A DNA stretch of 64,000 nt, from contig NZ_ML660091.1 of assembly GCF_007004655.1 (NCBI RefSeq), forward strand, positions 307,514-371,513, read 5' to 3'. The notes under the pieces are model-generated. The model was not told the DNA's origin. It was given only the letters and a program-made list of their open reading frames with translations, and searched no databases. Numbering within the stretch: the first letter of the stretch is position 1; every line of letters starts with the position of its first letter. Both the position numbers and the translations under genes were made by a program. Shown piece after piece: positions 54,215 to 63,981 of the stretch. This DNA is from Exilibacterium tricleocarpae (GTDB lineage Bacteria; Pseudomonadota; Gammaproteobacteria; Pseudomonadales; Cellvibrionaceae).

Positions 54215-56869
54215 TCAGCCGGATTTTTTACGGGTGGATTTTTTCGTCTCGCTAACCACCCACTTGCCGTTTTGGTAAAATGCCTTCCAGCCGGTGGCCT
54301 TGCCGTCAACTTCCGACTGTACGTACTGTTCCTTGGTCTTGCGGCTGAAGCGAATCAGTGTCGGCACACCGTTGTCATCCTCGGTGGGCGCGGAAAACAG
54401 ATACTCGTATTTGGGATCGATCTCTTTGCGATGCGGCAAGATTTCGGCCACCAGCGGTGCACGGGTCTCCCGGTTTTTAGGGAACTGACTGGCAGCCAGA
54501 AACAACCCCGAGGCGCCGTCTCGCAGCACATAGTGATCTTCAACTTTCTGGCACTCTAATTCCGGCATCGCCACCGGGTCCATTTTCGGTGGTGCCGCCT
54601 CGCCGTTTTTCAGCAACTTGCGGGTGTTCTTACAGTCCTCCCCGGTGCAGCCAAAATATTTACCGAAGCGACCCGACTTCAACTGCATCTCGCTGCCGCA
54701 TTTGTCGCACTCGATCACCGGCCCGTCATAACCTTTCAGCTTGAAGGTGCCCTGCTCCACCTCAAACCCGGGACAATCCGGATTGTTGCCGCAGATATGC
54801 AGCTTGCGTGTCTCATCCACCAGGTAACTGTCCATCGCCGTGTGACACAGCTTGCAGCGCCGCTTAGCACGCAGTTGTTTAGACTCCGCCTCATCGTCTT
54901 CCTCGACGTTCACGACCTCGTCACCCGAGACCAGGTTCATGGTATTTTTACAGCGCTCTTTCGGCGGCAGGGCGTAACCGGAGCAGCCCAAAAACACACC
55001 GGTACTGCCGGTGCGAATTTGCATATGCCGGCCGCAGTTGCTGCAAACAATATCGGTATCGGTGGGCTCGTTGGAGCGCATACCGCCCTGCGCGGCCTGC
55101 GCCTGGGTCAGCTTTTGGGTAAAGCCCTGGTAGAACTCATCGAGCAATTGCCGCCAGCTCGTATGCCCGTCGGCGACCTGGTCGAGCGATTCTTCCATAT
55201 TGGCGGTAAAGCTATAGTCCATCAGGTCGCTGAAACTCTCCACCAGCCTCTCAGTGACGATGTCGCCCATCTTTTTGGCAAAGAAACGCCGGTTTTCCAA
55301 ATGTACGTAGCCGCGGTCCTGGATCGTCGAAATAATAGAGGCATAGGTCGAGGGCCGCCCTATGCCCTGCTTTTCCAACTCTTTCACCAGGCTGGCTTCA
55401 CTGTAGCGGGCCGGCGGCTTGGTAAAATGCTGGGTCGGATCGAGTTTCAATAGCGACAGCACATCGCCGACCTTCAGTTCCGGCAGCACAACGTCCTCGT
55501 CTTTTTTCGCCACCGGCGGCTGCACCTTCATGTAGCCGTCAAAGCGGATCACCCGCCCCCGGGTGCGCAATTCAAACTCGCCGGCGGCGATCACGATCGA
55601 GGTGCTGGTAAATTCCGCCGGCGTCATCTGGCAGGCGACAAACTGCTGCCAGATCAACGCATAGAGGCGCTCTGCATCGCGCTCCATGCTTTTCAGTTGA
55701 GTCGGTTTAACGGCTACGTCAGACGGGCGAATAGCCTCGTGGGCCTCCTGGGCGCCCTCTTTATTGGAGTAGCCGTTCGGTTGTGCCGGCACATAACGCT
55801 TGCCGTAGTTGTCGAGAATGTAATCGCGACAGGTATCCACCGCCTCGCGGCTCAAGTTGGTGGAATCGGTGCGCATGTAAGTGATATAGCCGGCTTCATA
55901 AAGTCGCTGGGCCAGCATCATGGTCTTTTTGACACTGAAACTGAGGCGGGTACTGGCCGCCTGTTGCAGAGTCGAGGTAATAAAAGGCGCAGAGGGTTTG
56001 GACTGGGTCGGCTTGTCCTCGCGCTTGGCCACCTCGTAACGGGCATCGGTGAGCGCTTTGACCGCCGCCATGGCCTGGGCTTCATTGACCGGTTTAAACG
56101 CCTTGCCGGCCTGCTTCTTGACCTCCACACGGAGCTTATCGCCGGCCGCTGTTTTCAGGTCCGCAAACAGGTCCCAGTATTCCTCCGGTATAAACGCGCG
56201 AATCTCGCGCTCGCGCTCCACCACCAGCCGTACCGCCACCGACTGCACGCGGCCGGCGGATAAACCTCGCGCCACCTTCTCCCACAGCAGCGGCGAGACC
56301 ATATAACCCACCACCCGATCGAGAAAACGCCGCGCCTGTTGCGCATCGACCCGGTTGTGGTCGATCGGGCCCGGATTTTTGAACGCCTCCTGAATGGCGC
56401 CCTTGGTAATCTCGTTGAACACGACACGGCGGTAACGATTCTCATCGCCGCCGATGGCTTCGCGCAGATGCCAGGCGATCGCCTCGCCCTCGCGGTCCAA
56501 ATCCGTCGCCAGGTAAATCGCTTCGGCATCGGCGGCCAGCTTGCGCAATTCGTCCACGACTTTTTCTTTGCCGGGCAGAATCTGGTACTGCGCCTGCCAA
56601 CCATCCTCCGGATTGATGCCCATGCGGTTGATCAGTTGTTCACGCGCTTTGCGCTGCTTGTGAGCGGCCTTTTCATCCGGCGACAACTTGCGGGTAATGG
56701 CCGCCTGCCGCGCTCTCTCCTTGGCGTCGACCGGTTTTTTGGCACCACCGCTGGTAGGCAAATCCCTGATATGCCCGACACTGGACTTGACGACGTAGTC
56801 TTTACCCAGATATTTGTTAATGGTTTTAGCCTTGGCCGGCGACTCAACAATCACTAAGGATTTGCCCAT
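54215..56869 (-). CDS. topA: TopA, DNA topoisomerase I
   Basis: An 884-residue type IA topoisomerase that relaxes negative supercoils. TOPRIM motif [13 protein letters not shown] (122-134), active-site Tyr331 in YITYMRTDS, and three C-terminal zinc-finger-like domains (CSNCGRHM...C; CKLCHTAM...C; CDKCGSEM...C). Start: ATG at 56869 after AGAAGGAAG; the longer frame adds eight residues. Length and zinc fingers match Pseudomonas. Confidence 0.98.
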   Translation of the reverse strand: MGKSLVIVESPAKAKTINKYLGKDYVVKSSVGHIRDLPTSGGAKKPVDAKERARQAAITRKLSPDEKAAHKQRKAREQLINRMGINPEDGWQAQYQILPGKEKVVDELRKLAADAEAIYLATDLDREGEAIAWHLREAIGGDENRYRRVVFNEITKGAIQEAFKNPGPIDHNRVDAQQARRFLDRVVGYMVSPLLWEKVARGLSAGRVQSVAVRLVVEREREIRAFIPEEYWDLFADLKTAAGDKLRVEVKKQAGKAFKPVNEAQAMAAVKALTDARYEVAKREDKPTQSKPSAPFITSTLQQAASTRLSFSVKKTMMLAQRLYEAGYITYMRTDSTNLSREAVDTCRDYILDNYGKRYVPAQPNGYSNKEGAQEAHEAIRPSDVAVKPTQLKSMERDAERLYALIWQQFVACQMTPAEFTSTSIVIAAGEFELRTRGRVIRFDGYMKVQPPVAKKDEDVVLPELKVGDVLSLLKLDPTQHFTKPPARYSEASLVKELEKQGIGRPSTYASIISTIQDRGYVHLENRRFFAKKMGDIVTERLVESFSDLMDYSFTANMEESLDQVADGHTSWRQLLDEFYQGFTQKLTQAQAAQGGMRSNEPTDTDIVCSNCGRHMQIRTGSTGVFLGCSGYALPPKERCKNTMNLVSGDEVVNVEEDDEAESKQLRAKRRCKLCHTAMDSYLVDETRKLHICGNNPDCPGFEVEQGTFKLKGYDGPVIECDKCGSEMQLKSGRFGKYFGCTGEDCKNTRKLLKNGEAAPPKMDPVAMPELECQKVEDHYVLRDGASGLFLAASQFPKNRETRAPLVAEILPHRKEIDPKYEYLFSAPTEDDNGVPTLIRFSRKTKEQYVQSEVDGKATGWKAFYQNGKWVVSETKKSTRKKSG

Positions 56870-57471
56870 ACTTCCTTCTGAAAACCTCTGCAATAACCTG
56901 TGGGTAACACTATCGATAATTCAAAAAAGCCTTAAAAGCAAATCCGTTTTACACTTTACCGTCGCTTATCCTGTGGCGGCTGAGGCCGCCTGATCGTCCA
57001 TCGGGTCAGTACCCCGCGGAGCGCATATATAAGTCTGTTTCGATCGAGGGTCAAGTAATAACCGCCGATTATTTCGACTGGTAGACATTGCCGAACCCCC
57101 GTGAATCGGCTCTCGGTGAATTCCATGACGACCCCATAGCACGATCTAAAAAACCCTCTATCCCTTTGATTTTCATACACTTACACAGTAGCGCCAAGCG
57201 CCGCCACGGCGCCGATTGGATTCCTGCCGCCGGGGGATATTCGATAAATAGGATTAGCACTATATTCAGAAAATACAAAACAACGGCACACCCCAAACCC
57301 AGTGTCACGCTGTCTTCAAAAATCATGTTGACTGTTTTTTGTGCTGACAATTTCGCTTTCGGATCTGCGTCAGCGCAGTCAACCACTGATAAAGACACGC
57401 CAATCCCGAGTTCGAAGACGGACAGCAGTCAGCCAAGGGGACGAGCCGCAGCCCACAAACAGACAAGGAAT
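56870..57471. other. Long intergenic region upstream of topA
   Basis: About 600 bases with no convincing gene. A minus-strand frame of 109 codons (57069-57398) has one hydrophobic helix but no family, no RBS and unusual composition. In Pseudomonas the fatty-acid oxidation genes follow topA in this area; here they are absent. The region holds the topA promoter and possibly a remnant. Confidence 0.5.
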
Positions 57472-57987
57472 TCAAGGCGGGCTGTTTCCGCGGTGCGGGA
57501 GTTCACTCACCTGCAACAAAAGATCACACAACCGGTCCACCGACTGTTCACTACCCTCCTCCGCCCAAAACACATAGACACCCTGGGGGCCCCTTCCCAG
57601 AGCAATCACGTCAGCGGGCAGACGTTCGAGCGTCTCGCGCAGACCATCCCAACAGCAGGGGGCGGCCCGCTGGTCTCCCTGCCAGTCCCAGTGACCGCTG
57701 AAATGTATCTCGTGACTCAGACTGCGCCTGACCAGTAACCATGGCGGTGGCGGTTTAGTGCCGGCCTCGGCATCCGTTGCGGGCAGAATGTAAACCGGCA
57801 GAAGTTGTCGCGCATCCGGCGACTTCGCCCCCTCGGGAACAGCTTGCAGCCGAACTCTGAGGCCCTTGCCGCCGGCGTAAGCGCGCAACCGGCTCTGGCG
57901 TCGTTGCAGGTTGGTGGGACGCATCAGCATCACCGGTCCCACCACCATCACCACCGCCAGGGCGACGATTATTACCGGTATCCACAT
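57472..57987 (-). CDS. Membrane-anchored hypothetical protein
   Basis: A 171-residue protein, MWIPVIIVALAVVMVVGPVMLMRPTNLQRRQSRLRAYA, with one N-terminal membrane helix (about 4-24). The remainder is cytoplasmic or periplasmic with no recognised domain, Trp- and Arg-rich. The ATG at 57987 has AGGGA upstream; the frame reaches 58149. It resembles the small membrane protein at this position in Pseudomonas (PA3016-like), which I recall as uncharacterised. Confidence 0.75.
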   Translation of the reverse strand: MWIPVIIVALAVVMVVGPVMLMRPTNLQRRQSRLRAYAGGKGLRVRLQAVPEGAKSPDARQLLPVYILPATDAEAGTKPPPPWLLVRRSLSHEIHFSGHWDWQGDQRAAPCCWDGLRETLERLPADVIALGRGPQGVYVFWAEEGSEQSVDRLCDLLLQVSELPHRGNSPP

Positions 57988-58217
57988 GCAGTTGATCCCT
58001 GTCAATTGTTGTAGGTGTCCGTTTGGGGAATACTGCCCGAGGACACGCAGTGAGTTGGCTCCGCTGCATCGCCAGGCGACATTGGCCAACCGGGTTATTG
58101 ACTCCATCGGGAGACGCGCTTGCAAGCGCACCGGTCCAGCCACTGTCAACGGACGCTAGGCAGGGTCCCAAATTCGGTTTAACATTACAAGATTGTGGCC
58201 ACAAAAGGACAAAAAAT

Positions 58218-58664
58218 ATGGCGCATTACCAGCATATTATCGTGGGTGTCGATCTCTCCGAAGAGTCAGCGCAGGTACTGGATCGCGCGGTGAGTATGGC
58301 GGCGGCCTGCAATGCCCGCCTGAGCATTGCCCATATTATAGAGCCGCTGACGTTTGCCTACGGCGGCGATATTCCCATGGACCTCTCCGAGGTACAAGAC
58401 CAACTGCAGGAACAGGCGACCGAACAACTCACTACCCTGGCCACAAAAGCTCAGATACCACCGGAGCGACAACATGTGGTGATCGGACAACCCGCCAGCG
58501 AAATCCACCACCTGGCAAAGTTACAGCATGCCGATTTAATCGTGGTCGGCAGTCACGGGCGCCAGGGCCTGGCGCTGTTGTTGGGTTCCACCGCCAACGG
58601 TGTTTTGCACGGCGCCAAATGCGATGTGCTGGCGGTGCGGGTGCGGGACTCCGACCCGGAGTAA
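58218..58664 (+). CDS. Universal stress protein, UspA family
   Basis: A 148-residue protein: HIIVGVDLSEESAQVLDRA and the ATP-binding type motif VVGSHGRQGLALLLGSTANGVL (a G-x2-G-x9-G-S/T pattern). Family members bind ATP and help during stress. Start at ATG 58218 after AAAGGA. It is divergent from the membrane protein gene and convergent with uup, 34 bases apart. Confidence 0.92.
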   Translation: MAHYQHIIVGVDLSEESAQVLDRAVSMAAACNARLSIAHIIEPLTFAYGGDIPMDLSEVQDQLQEQATEQLTTLATKAQIPPERQHVVIGQPASEIHHLAKLQHADLIVVGSHGRQGLALLLGSTANGVLHGAKCDVLAVRVRDSDPE

Positions 58665-58698
58665 GGACGACGGCACCGGCGGCCGGCGGCACCGCGCA

Positions 58699-60597
58699 TC
58701 AGTCCGCACTGCTGCCGGCTTCCAACAATTCCCAGCGCTCGTAGAGCTGATTTAACGCCGCTTCCCCATCCGCCAACTGTTGCAGTGCCCGACTGGTTTC
58801 GGCGTGGGGCTGCTGGTAAAACGCCGGTGCGGCGATCGCCTCCTGCAAGCGCGACAACTCCTGTTCCAGTGTTTCTATCTGCGCCGGCAGGCGGTCGAGT
58901 TCGCGCTGGAGTTTGTAACTGAGTTTTTTGGCTTTTTTCGCGCCGCCCGCCGCCGGGTTCTCGGCACGAGGGTCCGACCGGCGCCGGCCACTGTCTTCCT
59001 CGCCGCTGTTCCAGCCGCCGCCCTGGCGCAGCCAGTCGTCGTACCCGCCCACGTACTGGCGCACCCGCCCCTCACCCTCAAAGGCAAAGGTACTGGTGAC
59101 AACATTGTCCATAAAAGCGCGGTCGTGACTGACCAGCAGTACGGTCCCGTTGTAATTCGACAGCACCTCCTCCAACAGCTCCAGGGTTTCAACGTCGAGA
59201 TCGTTGGTGGGCTCATCGAGCACCAGCAGGTTGCTGGGTTTGCTGAACAGTTTCGCCAGCAACACCCGATTGCGCTCGCCGCCCGACAGCGCCCGCACCG
59301 GTGTGCGCGCCCTTTCGCCGCTGAACAAAAAGTCGTTAAGATAACTGATGATGTGGCGCGTCTTGCCGTCGAGGGTAATCTGCTCGCGGCCCTCGGCCAC
59401 ATTGTCCGCCGCGCTCTTATCCAATGCCAGCTGTTCGCGCAATTGATCGAAATAGGCAACCTCGAGACCGCTGCCGCGACGCACTTGACCGGCCTGCGGT
59501 TGTAACTGCCCGAGCATCAGCTTCAGCAGGGTCGTCTTGCCGGCGCCGTTGGGTCCCACCAGGGCAATCCGATCGCCGCGCAATACCAGCGCGGAAAAAT
59601 CTGCCACCACCGGCGCCCCCTGCCAGGCAAAACTGACGCCGCTCATTTCGACCACCAGCTTGCCCGACGCCTCGGCATCGCTGAGCCGCAACCTGGCGTT
59701 ACCGACCTGCCCGCGCCGCTGGCGCAGGGTTTCACGCATCTTTTTCAGGGCTCGCACACGCCCTTCGTTACGCGTGCGCCGGGCCTTGATCCCCTGTCTG
59801 ATCCAGGTCTCCTCCTGCGCCAGTCGCTTATCGAATAGCTGGTTGTGACGCTCCTCTTCGGCCAGTTGCCGGGCCCGGTAATCCAGAAAACTCCGGTAAT
59901 CGCCGCGCCACAGGCGCAGGTGACCGCGGTCCAGTTCAGCGATATCCGTGGCCAGTGCCGCCAGCAGATTGCGATCGTGGGTGATAAATACCAGGGCTCC
60001 GGCAAAGTTTTGCAACTGCTGCTCAAGCCATTCGATAGCGGCGATATCGAGATGATTGGTGGGCTCGTCGAGCAGCAGCACATCCGGTTCCGCCACTAGA
60101 GTGCGGGCCAGGGCTACGCGCCGGCGCCAGCCGCCGGAAAGCTGCTCCATGGTGCGCTCAGCCGGCAGTGCCAGGCGGCTCAAAGTGGTCTCCACCCGCT
60201 GCTGCAGGGCCCAGCCGCCGGCATGATCCAGCGCCTGTTGCAACTCGCCCAGGCGGCGCAGCGATGCCGCGTCGGCCGCCCCCGCCAGATGCTGGTAGCG
60301 GGCCAGCAAGTCGCCGACCTCGGGGATACCGGCGGCCACGGCATCGTAGACCGAGGTCCCGTCCGCCGGCGGCAATGCCTGCTCAAGGCGCGCCACCCGC
60401 AGGCTGCCACTGCGGCGCAAGCTGCCGTCATCGAGTTCCAACTCGCCGTCAATTACCTTCAGCAGTGAGGTTTTACCGGCGCCGTTGCGCCCGAGGATAC
60501 ACAGCCGGCGACCTTTCTCGATATTCAGGTCAACGCCGTCAAGCAATACCTGCTCACCGTAATTTAAATGACCGTTTTCTATTGAAATCAATGACAT
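58699..60597 (-). CDS. uup: Uup-type ABC-F ATPase
   Basis: A 632-residue protein with two ABC domains: Walker A GRNGAGKTSL and GPNGAGKTTL, signatures LSGGWRRR and LSGGERNR, and Walker B plus DEPTNHLD / DEPTNDLD. After the linker with basic Arg-rich helix comes a C-terminal coiled coil (about 550-620, KLQRELDRLPAQIETLEQEL), which sets Uup apart from EttA. ABC-F proteins act on ribosomes; Uup also affects DNA branch migration. Start: ATG at 60597 (MSLISIENG), not the long frame. Confidence 0.93.
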   Translation of the reverse strand: MSLISIENGHLNYGEQVLLDGVDLNIEKGRRLCILGRNGAGKTSLLKVIDGELELDDGSLRRSGSLRVARLEQALPPADGTSVYDAVAAGIPEVGDLLARYQHLAGAADAASLRRLGELQQALDHAGGWALQQRVETTLSRLALPAERTMEQLSGGWRRRVALARTLVAEPDVLLLDEPTNHLDIAAIEWLEQQLQNFAGALVFITHDRNLLAALATDIAELDRGHLRLWRGDYRSFLDYRARQLAEEERHNQLFDKRLAQEETWIRQGIKARRTRNEGRVRALKKMRETLRQRRGQVGNARLRLSDAEASGKLVVEMSGVSFAWQGAPVVADFSALVLRGDRIALVGPNGAGKTTLLKLMLGQLQPQAGQVRRGSGLEVAYFDQLREQLALDKSAADNVAEGREQITLDGKTRHIISYLNDFLFSGERARTPVRALSGGERNRVLLAKLFSKPSNLLVLDEPTNDLDVETLELLEEVLSNYNGTVLLVSHDRAFMDNVVTSTFAFEGEGRVRQYVGGYDDWLRQGGGWNSGEEDSGRRRSDPRAENPAAGGAKKAKKLSYKLQRELDRLPAQIETLEQELSRLQEAIAAPAFYQQPHAETSRALQQLADGEAALNQLYERWELLEAGSSAD

Positions 60598-61010
60598 AAA
60601 AAGATAACTTAACATCAGTTGTAATTGTTGAGAGGCGCGGAGGCAACGCCGGCGCAGGCGGATGATAAACCCAAAGCTGCGCCAGGTCACAACCGTCACT
60701 CGACCACTGGTCGATGCAATGGCAATCTGGACTAGTCGAGCGCGGCAAGCTGGCTAATAATGAACGCTGACCGGCCCGGTGAAATTAATCCGCCGCGATC
60801 CGGTCTCAACGATGAACCGTCGCGACACTGAATTCGGACAGCGGCTCAACTGGCCGACAAAACGGCCAGCCCCAGCCAAAGACAGCAAAGTGAAAAAACG
60901 GGCCGGAACCAAGCGAGTCGATAAGCGACCCATTAATATGCAGTCACTAGAAGTCAGGGCAAGTCATGACAGTGGTACGGTTAAAGAAACGGCGAAGAGA
61001 CGGCTAACCG
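60598..61010. other. Divergent intergenic region between uup and slt
   Basis: The 413-base spacer carries the promoters of both genes. A palindrome TCGACCA-C-TGGTCGA is at 60700-60714 and could be an operator. No ORF is convincing. Confidence 0.55.
60700..60714. promoter_or_regulatory. 15-bp palindrome TCGACCACTGGTCGA
   Basis: A perfect inverted repeat with 7-base arms and one central base in the divergent uup/slt region, suitable as a dimeric regulator site. No regulator is known. Confidence 0.4.
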
Positions 61011-63059
61011 GTGATGCTCAGTAGTAACAGCAGGTTTCCCCCCTCATCCCCGGCACCTAGCGCGGTGTCGGCCGGTCATCACCAGCGAGCCCTGCACCCG
61101 TTACTGTGGTGCTGGCTGTGGCTCGGTCTCTCCTCGCTGGCTGTCGCCGACCCCGGCGCCACCACCACCGGCGCCGCGCTGCTCGCCACCGGCAACTACT
61201 TCGAGACAGAACAGCGCCAGCACTACCGGGCTGCCAAGGCGGCATTGCGCAGTGGCCACCTGCAAACCTATCGGCAGCACTATCGCAAGCTGGGTGACTA
61301 CCCCCTCAAACCCTATCTCGAATACAGTGAACTGACCCGCCGCCTGCACCTGTTGCCCTACCTGGAGGTGGACCGCTTCCTGGACCGTTACGAACACAGT
61401 TATCTGGCCCGGCAGTTGCTCCGAAAATGGCTGGCGGTACTGGCAAAGCGCCAGCGCTGGCATGAGTTTCAGAGTTACTACAAACCCCGGCTGGGCAGTA
61501 CTGAGCTGCGCTGCCAGTACTTGCAGGCGCGTCTCAACAACGGTGAAGAGGAGGCGCTGGACCAGGTGGCCGAACTCTGGAACGTAGGCAAATCGCAACC
61601 GGACGCCTGCACCCCGCTGTTCAACGCCTGGCTCAAGGCCGGCGGCCTGACACCGGCGGTGGCCTGGGAGCGCCACGGCAAGGCGCTGGACAACCGGCGC
61701 CGGGCCCTGGCCAAGTATATCTCCGGACTGATGGAGCCGGCGCAGCAGCGACTGGCACAACTCTATCAGGAGGTGGACCGCTACCCGCAACGCATCGGGC
61801 AGCGCCGGCGCTTTGCCGACCAGAGTGCCGAGATGCAGGAAATCATCCAGCACGGCATCCGCCGCTATGCCCGCCGCGATCCCCAGGCAGCGCTTTACCA
61901 GTGGCAACGCTACGATGCCCAGCAACTGTTCCCCGACACCGAGCGCAGCGCCACCCAGCAGTACCTCGCCACCCGGCTGGCCCGCGCCGGTCACCTGCAG
62001 GACGCCGAGCGACTGCTGTTGCAAAGTGGCAATATCACCAGTCTCGACCTGATCGAATGGCTGGCGCGGGACGCCCTGCACCAACAAGACTGGGACAAGG
62101 TCTACCGCTGGTTGCGGCAATTGCCCGCCGAGGTGCAACGCAGCGACCGCTGGATCTACTGGCGCGCCCGCGCTATGGAGGCCTTGGGGCTGGATGACCC
62201 GGCCTACCCGACACCGCGGCAAATCTACGCCAGCCTGGCGCTGAAACGGAGCTTTTACGGGTTCCTGTCCGCCGATACCCTGGGGCGCGACTACACGCTG
62301 GTCAACAGTCCTGTCGATCCCCCGCGGGAATTGATCAACGCTGTCGCCAACCTCCCCGGCATTAAGCGTGCACGGGAATTGTTCGAGCTGGGCGAAATCC
62401 ACCATGCGCGCCTCGAGTGGTTGTTCGCCACCCGCAATCTCGATGCGCCGGCCCTGGTGGCCTCCGGCAAACTGGCCGAAACCTGGGGCTGGTACAACAA
62501 GGGCATTCAGGCCATGATCGCCGCCCGCCACTGGGATGACCTGCAAGTGCGCTTCCCGCTGGCTTACCGCGACCAGATGCAGGCGGCGGCCCGCCGCACT
62601 TCGATCGCACCGACCCTGCTGTTCGCCATCGCGCGCCAGGAGAGCGCCTTTGCCGCCGATGTCCGCTCGCCGGCCGGCGCCCTGGGCCTGATGCAGTTGA
62701 TGCCCACCACCGCGCGCCAGACCGCGCGCCGTGCTGGGGTGCGTTACCGGGAGCGGGATCTGCTGAAGCCGGAACCCAATATCACTCTCGGCAGCAGCTA
62801 CCTGAACCAACTGTTGGATCAGTTCGACGGCAATCGTATCCTGGCCGCCGCCGCTTATAACGCCGGGCCCCACCGGGTCAAGCAGTGGCTGGCGAAAAGC
62901 GATCGGCAGCTTCCCTACGATATCTGGATCGAGACCATCCCCTTCAAAGAAACCCGCCACTACGTGCAAAACGTACTGGCATTTTCAGTGATTTACGGTC
63001 ACCGCCTGGGTAATGAAGCCCCCTTCATCACCCCGTCTGAAGCCAATCACCGCTTTTAA
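61011..63059 (+). CDS. slt: Soluble lytic murein transglycosylase, Slt family
   Basis: A 682-residue periplasmic enzyme. The signal peptide ends near residue 45 (SSLAVADP); a superhelical alpha-U domain spans about 50-500; the lysozyme-like domain has catalytic Glu544 in ARQESAF, and GALGLMQLMPTTA, AAYNAGPHRVKQW motifs. It cleaves peptidoglycan to 1,6-anhydro products. Start is GTG at 61011 or ATG three bases later. It is followed by a coiled-coil gene. NagZ in this window would process its products. Confidence 0.96.
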   Translation: MMLSSNSRFPPSSPAPSAVSAGHHQRALHPLLWCWLWLGLSSLAVADPGATTTGAALLATGNYFETEQRQHYRAAKAALRSGHLQTYRQHYRKLGDYPLKPYLEYSELTRRLHLLPYLEVDRFLDRYEHSYLARQLLRKWLAVLAKRQRWHEFQSYYKPRLGSTELRCQYLQARLNNGEEEALDQVAELWNVGKSQPDACTPLFNAWLKAGGLTPAVAWERHGKALDNRRRALAKYISGLMEPAQQRLAQLYQEVDRYPQRIGQRRRFADQSAEMQEIIQHGIRRYARRDPQAALYQWQRYDAQQLFPDTERSATQQYLATRLARAGHLQDAERLLLQSGNITSLDLIEWLARDALHQQDWDKVYRWLRQLPAEVQRSDRWIYWRARAMEALGLDDPAYPTPRQIYASLALKRSFYGFLSADTLGRDYTLVNSPVDPPRELINAVANLPGIKRARELFELGEIHHARLEWLFATRNLDAPALVASGKLAETWGWYNKGIQAMIAARHWDDLQVRFPLAYRDQMQAAARRTSIAPTLLFAIARQESAFAADVRSPAGALGLMQLMPTTARQTARRAGVRYRERDLLKPEPNITLGSSYLNQLLDQFDGNRILAAAAYNAGPHRVKQWLAKSDRQLPYDIWIETIPFKETRHYVQNVLAFSVIYGHRLGNEAPFITPSEANHRF

Positions 63060-63164
63060 TCGCCGCTTTTAATCACGGATAGGCCCGAAACCGCCAAACT
63101 GGGCGGCATCTCGGCATTTGCCTGCTATGCTTGTTGAATAAACAGTCAAACGGTTGGATGTAAT

Positions 63165-63776
63165 ATGGCCACCAATATCGTCGAAAGCGGTAACCCCACC
63201 CCAGCCCCAGGAATGTCGGCGACCCAGTCCCTGGAGCAGAACTGGTGTCACATACAGGAAACCATCACCATGCTGTACCTGGCGGTTTGTCAGATCGAGA
63301 CGGCCGTGGTGGAGAGTGGCGACTCCATGGATCAACTCACCTTATCGTTTACCAAGCTGGCGCAGCATACCAAGGAGGTCAATCGACGCTTGCAGGAGGT
63401 TTCCGAACCGGACCAACTGGGCCAACTGAAACACTCTGTGAGTCTCAATGCCGAGGAAACCGATGGTCGGGTCAGCGAGGCGGTCACCGCATTTCAGTTC
63501 TATGACCGCATCAGCCAGCGGCTCGATCATGTGGCGCGCAGCCTGGAGCGGATGACGGAGATCATGGGTACGACGGATAAAATCCACGACCCCAAGGCCT
63601 GGGAGGAGATTCAGGCGGAGGTAAAATCCAGTTACTCGATGGAAGCCGAGCGCATTATGTTTGAGCATATTATGCAGGGCGCCAGTGTGAAGGAAGCGTT
63701 GGAAATCTACCGTCACCACTTCGATGCCGAGGATGTGGGGCGCGAGGATAACGGTGATGAAGTGGAATTGTTCTAG
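63165..63776 (+). CDS. Hypothetical helical protein, 203 aa
   Basis: An acidic, largely helical protein with no signal peptide and no known domain that I recognise. FQFYDRISQRLDHVARSLERM (about 105-125) has the look of a four-helix bundle seen in chemotaxis-related proteins. The end is acidic (AEDVGREDNGDEVELF). It follows slt after 105 bases on the same strand. Function unknown. Confidence 0.65.
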   Translation: MATNIVESGNPTPAPGMSATQSLEQNWCHIQETITMLYLAVCQIETAVVESGDSMDQLTLSFTKLAQHTKEVNRRLQEVSEPDQLGQLKHSVSLNAEETDGRVSEAVTAFQFYDRISQRLDHVARSLERMTEIMGTTDKIHDPKAWEEIQAEVKSSYSMEAERIMFEHIMQGASVKEALEIYRHHFDAEDVGREDNGDEVELF

Positions 63777-63850
63777 CCGGCGATTGTCCCGTTGAATGGG
63801 ACGGCTCTTATTGTTTAAAGACCGTGCCGCCGGAGGTGGGGGCCCTGAGG

Positions 63851-63915
63851 AAGGGAGTGGCACCATTCTAAGGGGACGCAACTGAAGTTACGTCCCCGCA
63901 CCGTGCCGCTGGGAG
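63851..63915 (+). repeat. REP-like element family A, copy 3
   Basis: Exact reverse complement of 20677-20741 over 65 bases. It contains AAGGGGACGCAACTGAAGTT and CGTCCCCGCACCGTGCC. It lies after the 203-residue protein gene and is followed directly by a family C hairpin. Confidence 0.9.
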
Positions 63916-63918
63916 TGC

Positions 63919-63981
63919 GGGGTCGGGGTGCTTGAATTTTGACCAGGTCTTTTCTGGTTAAAATTCAAGCACCCCGACCCC
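63919..63981. repeat. REP-like element family C: 28-bp hairpin
   Basis: Left arm 63919-63946 begins GGGGTCGGGGTGCTTGAA and right arm 63954-63981 is its reverse complement with one mismatch, around a 7-base loop. The GGGGTC start and long stem are typical of REP sequences mobilised by RAYT enzymes; no such gene is in the window. Confidence 0.85.

Noticed and set aside
57069..57398. A 109-codon minus-strand frame with one hydrophobic helix upstream of topA
   Set aside because: No start signal or homology; the region is probably non-coding or a decayed remnant.
61101..62969. A 622-codon minus-strand frame opposite slt
   Set aside because: Shadow of slt caused by GC-rich codon use; no protein features.
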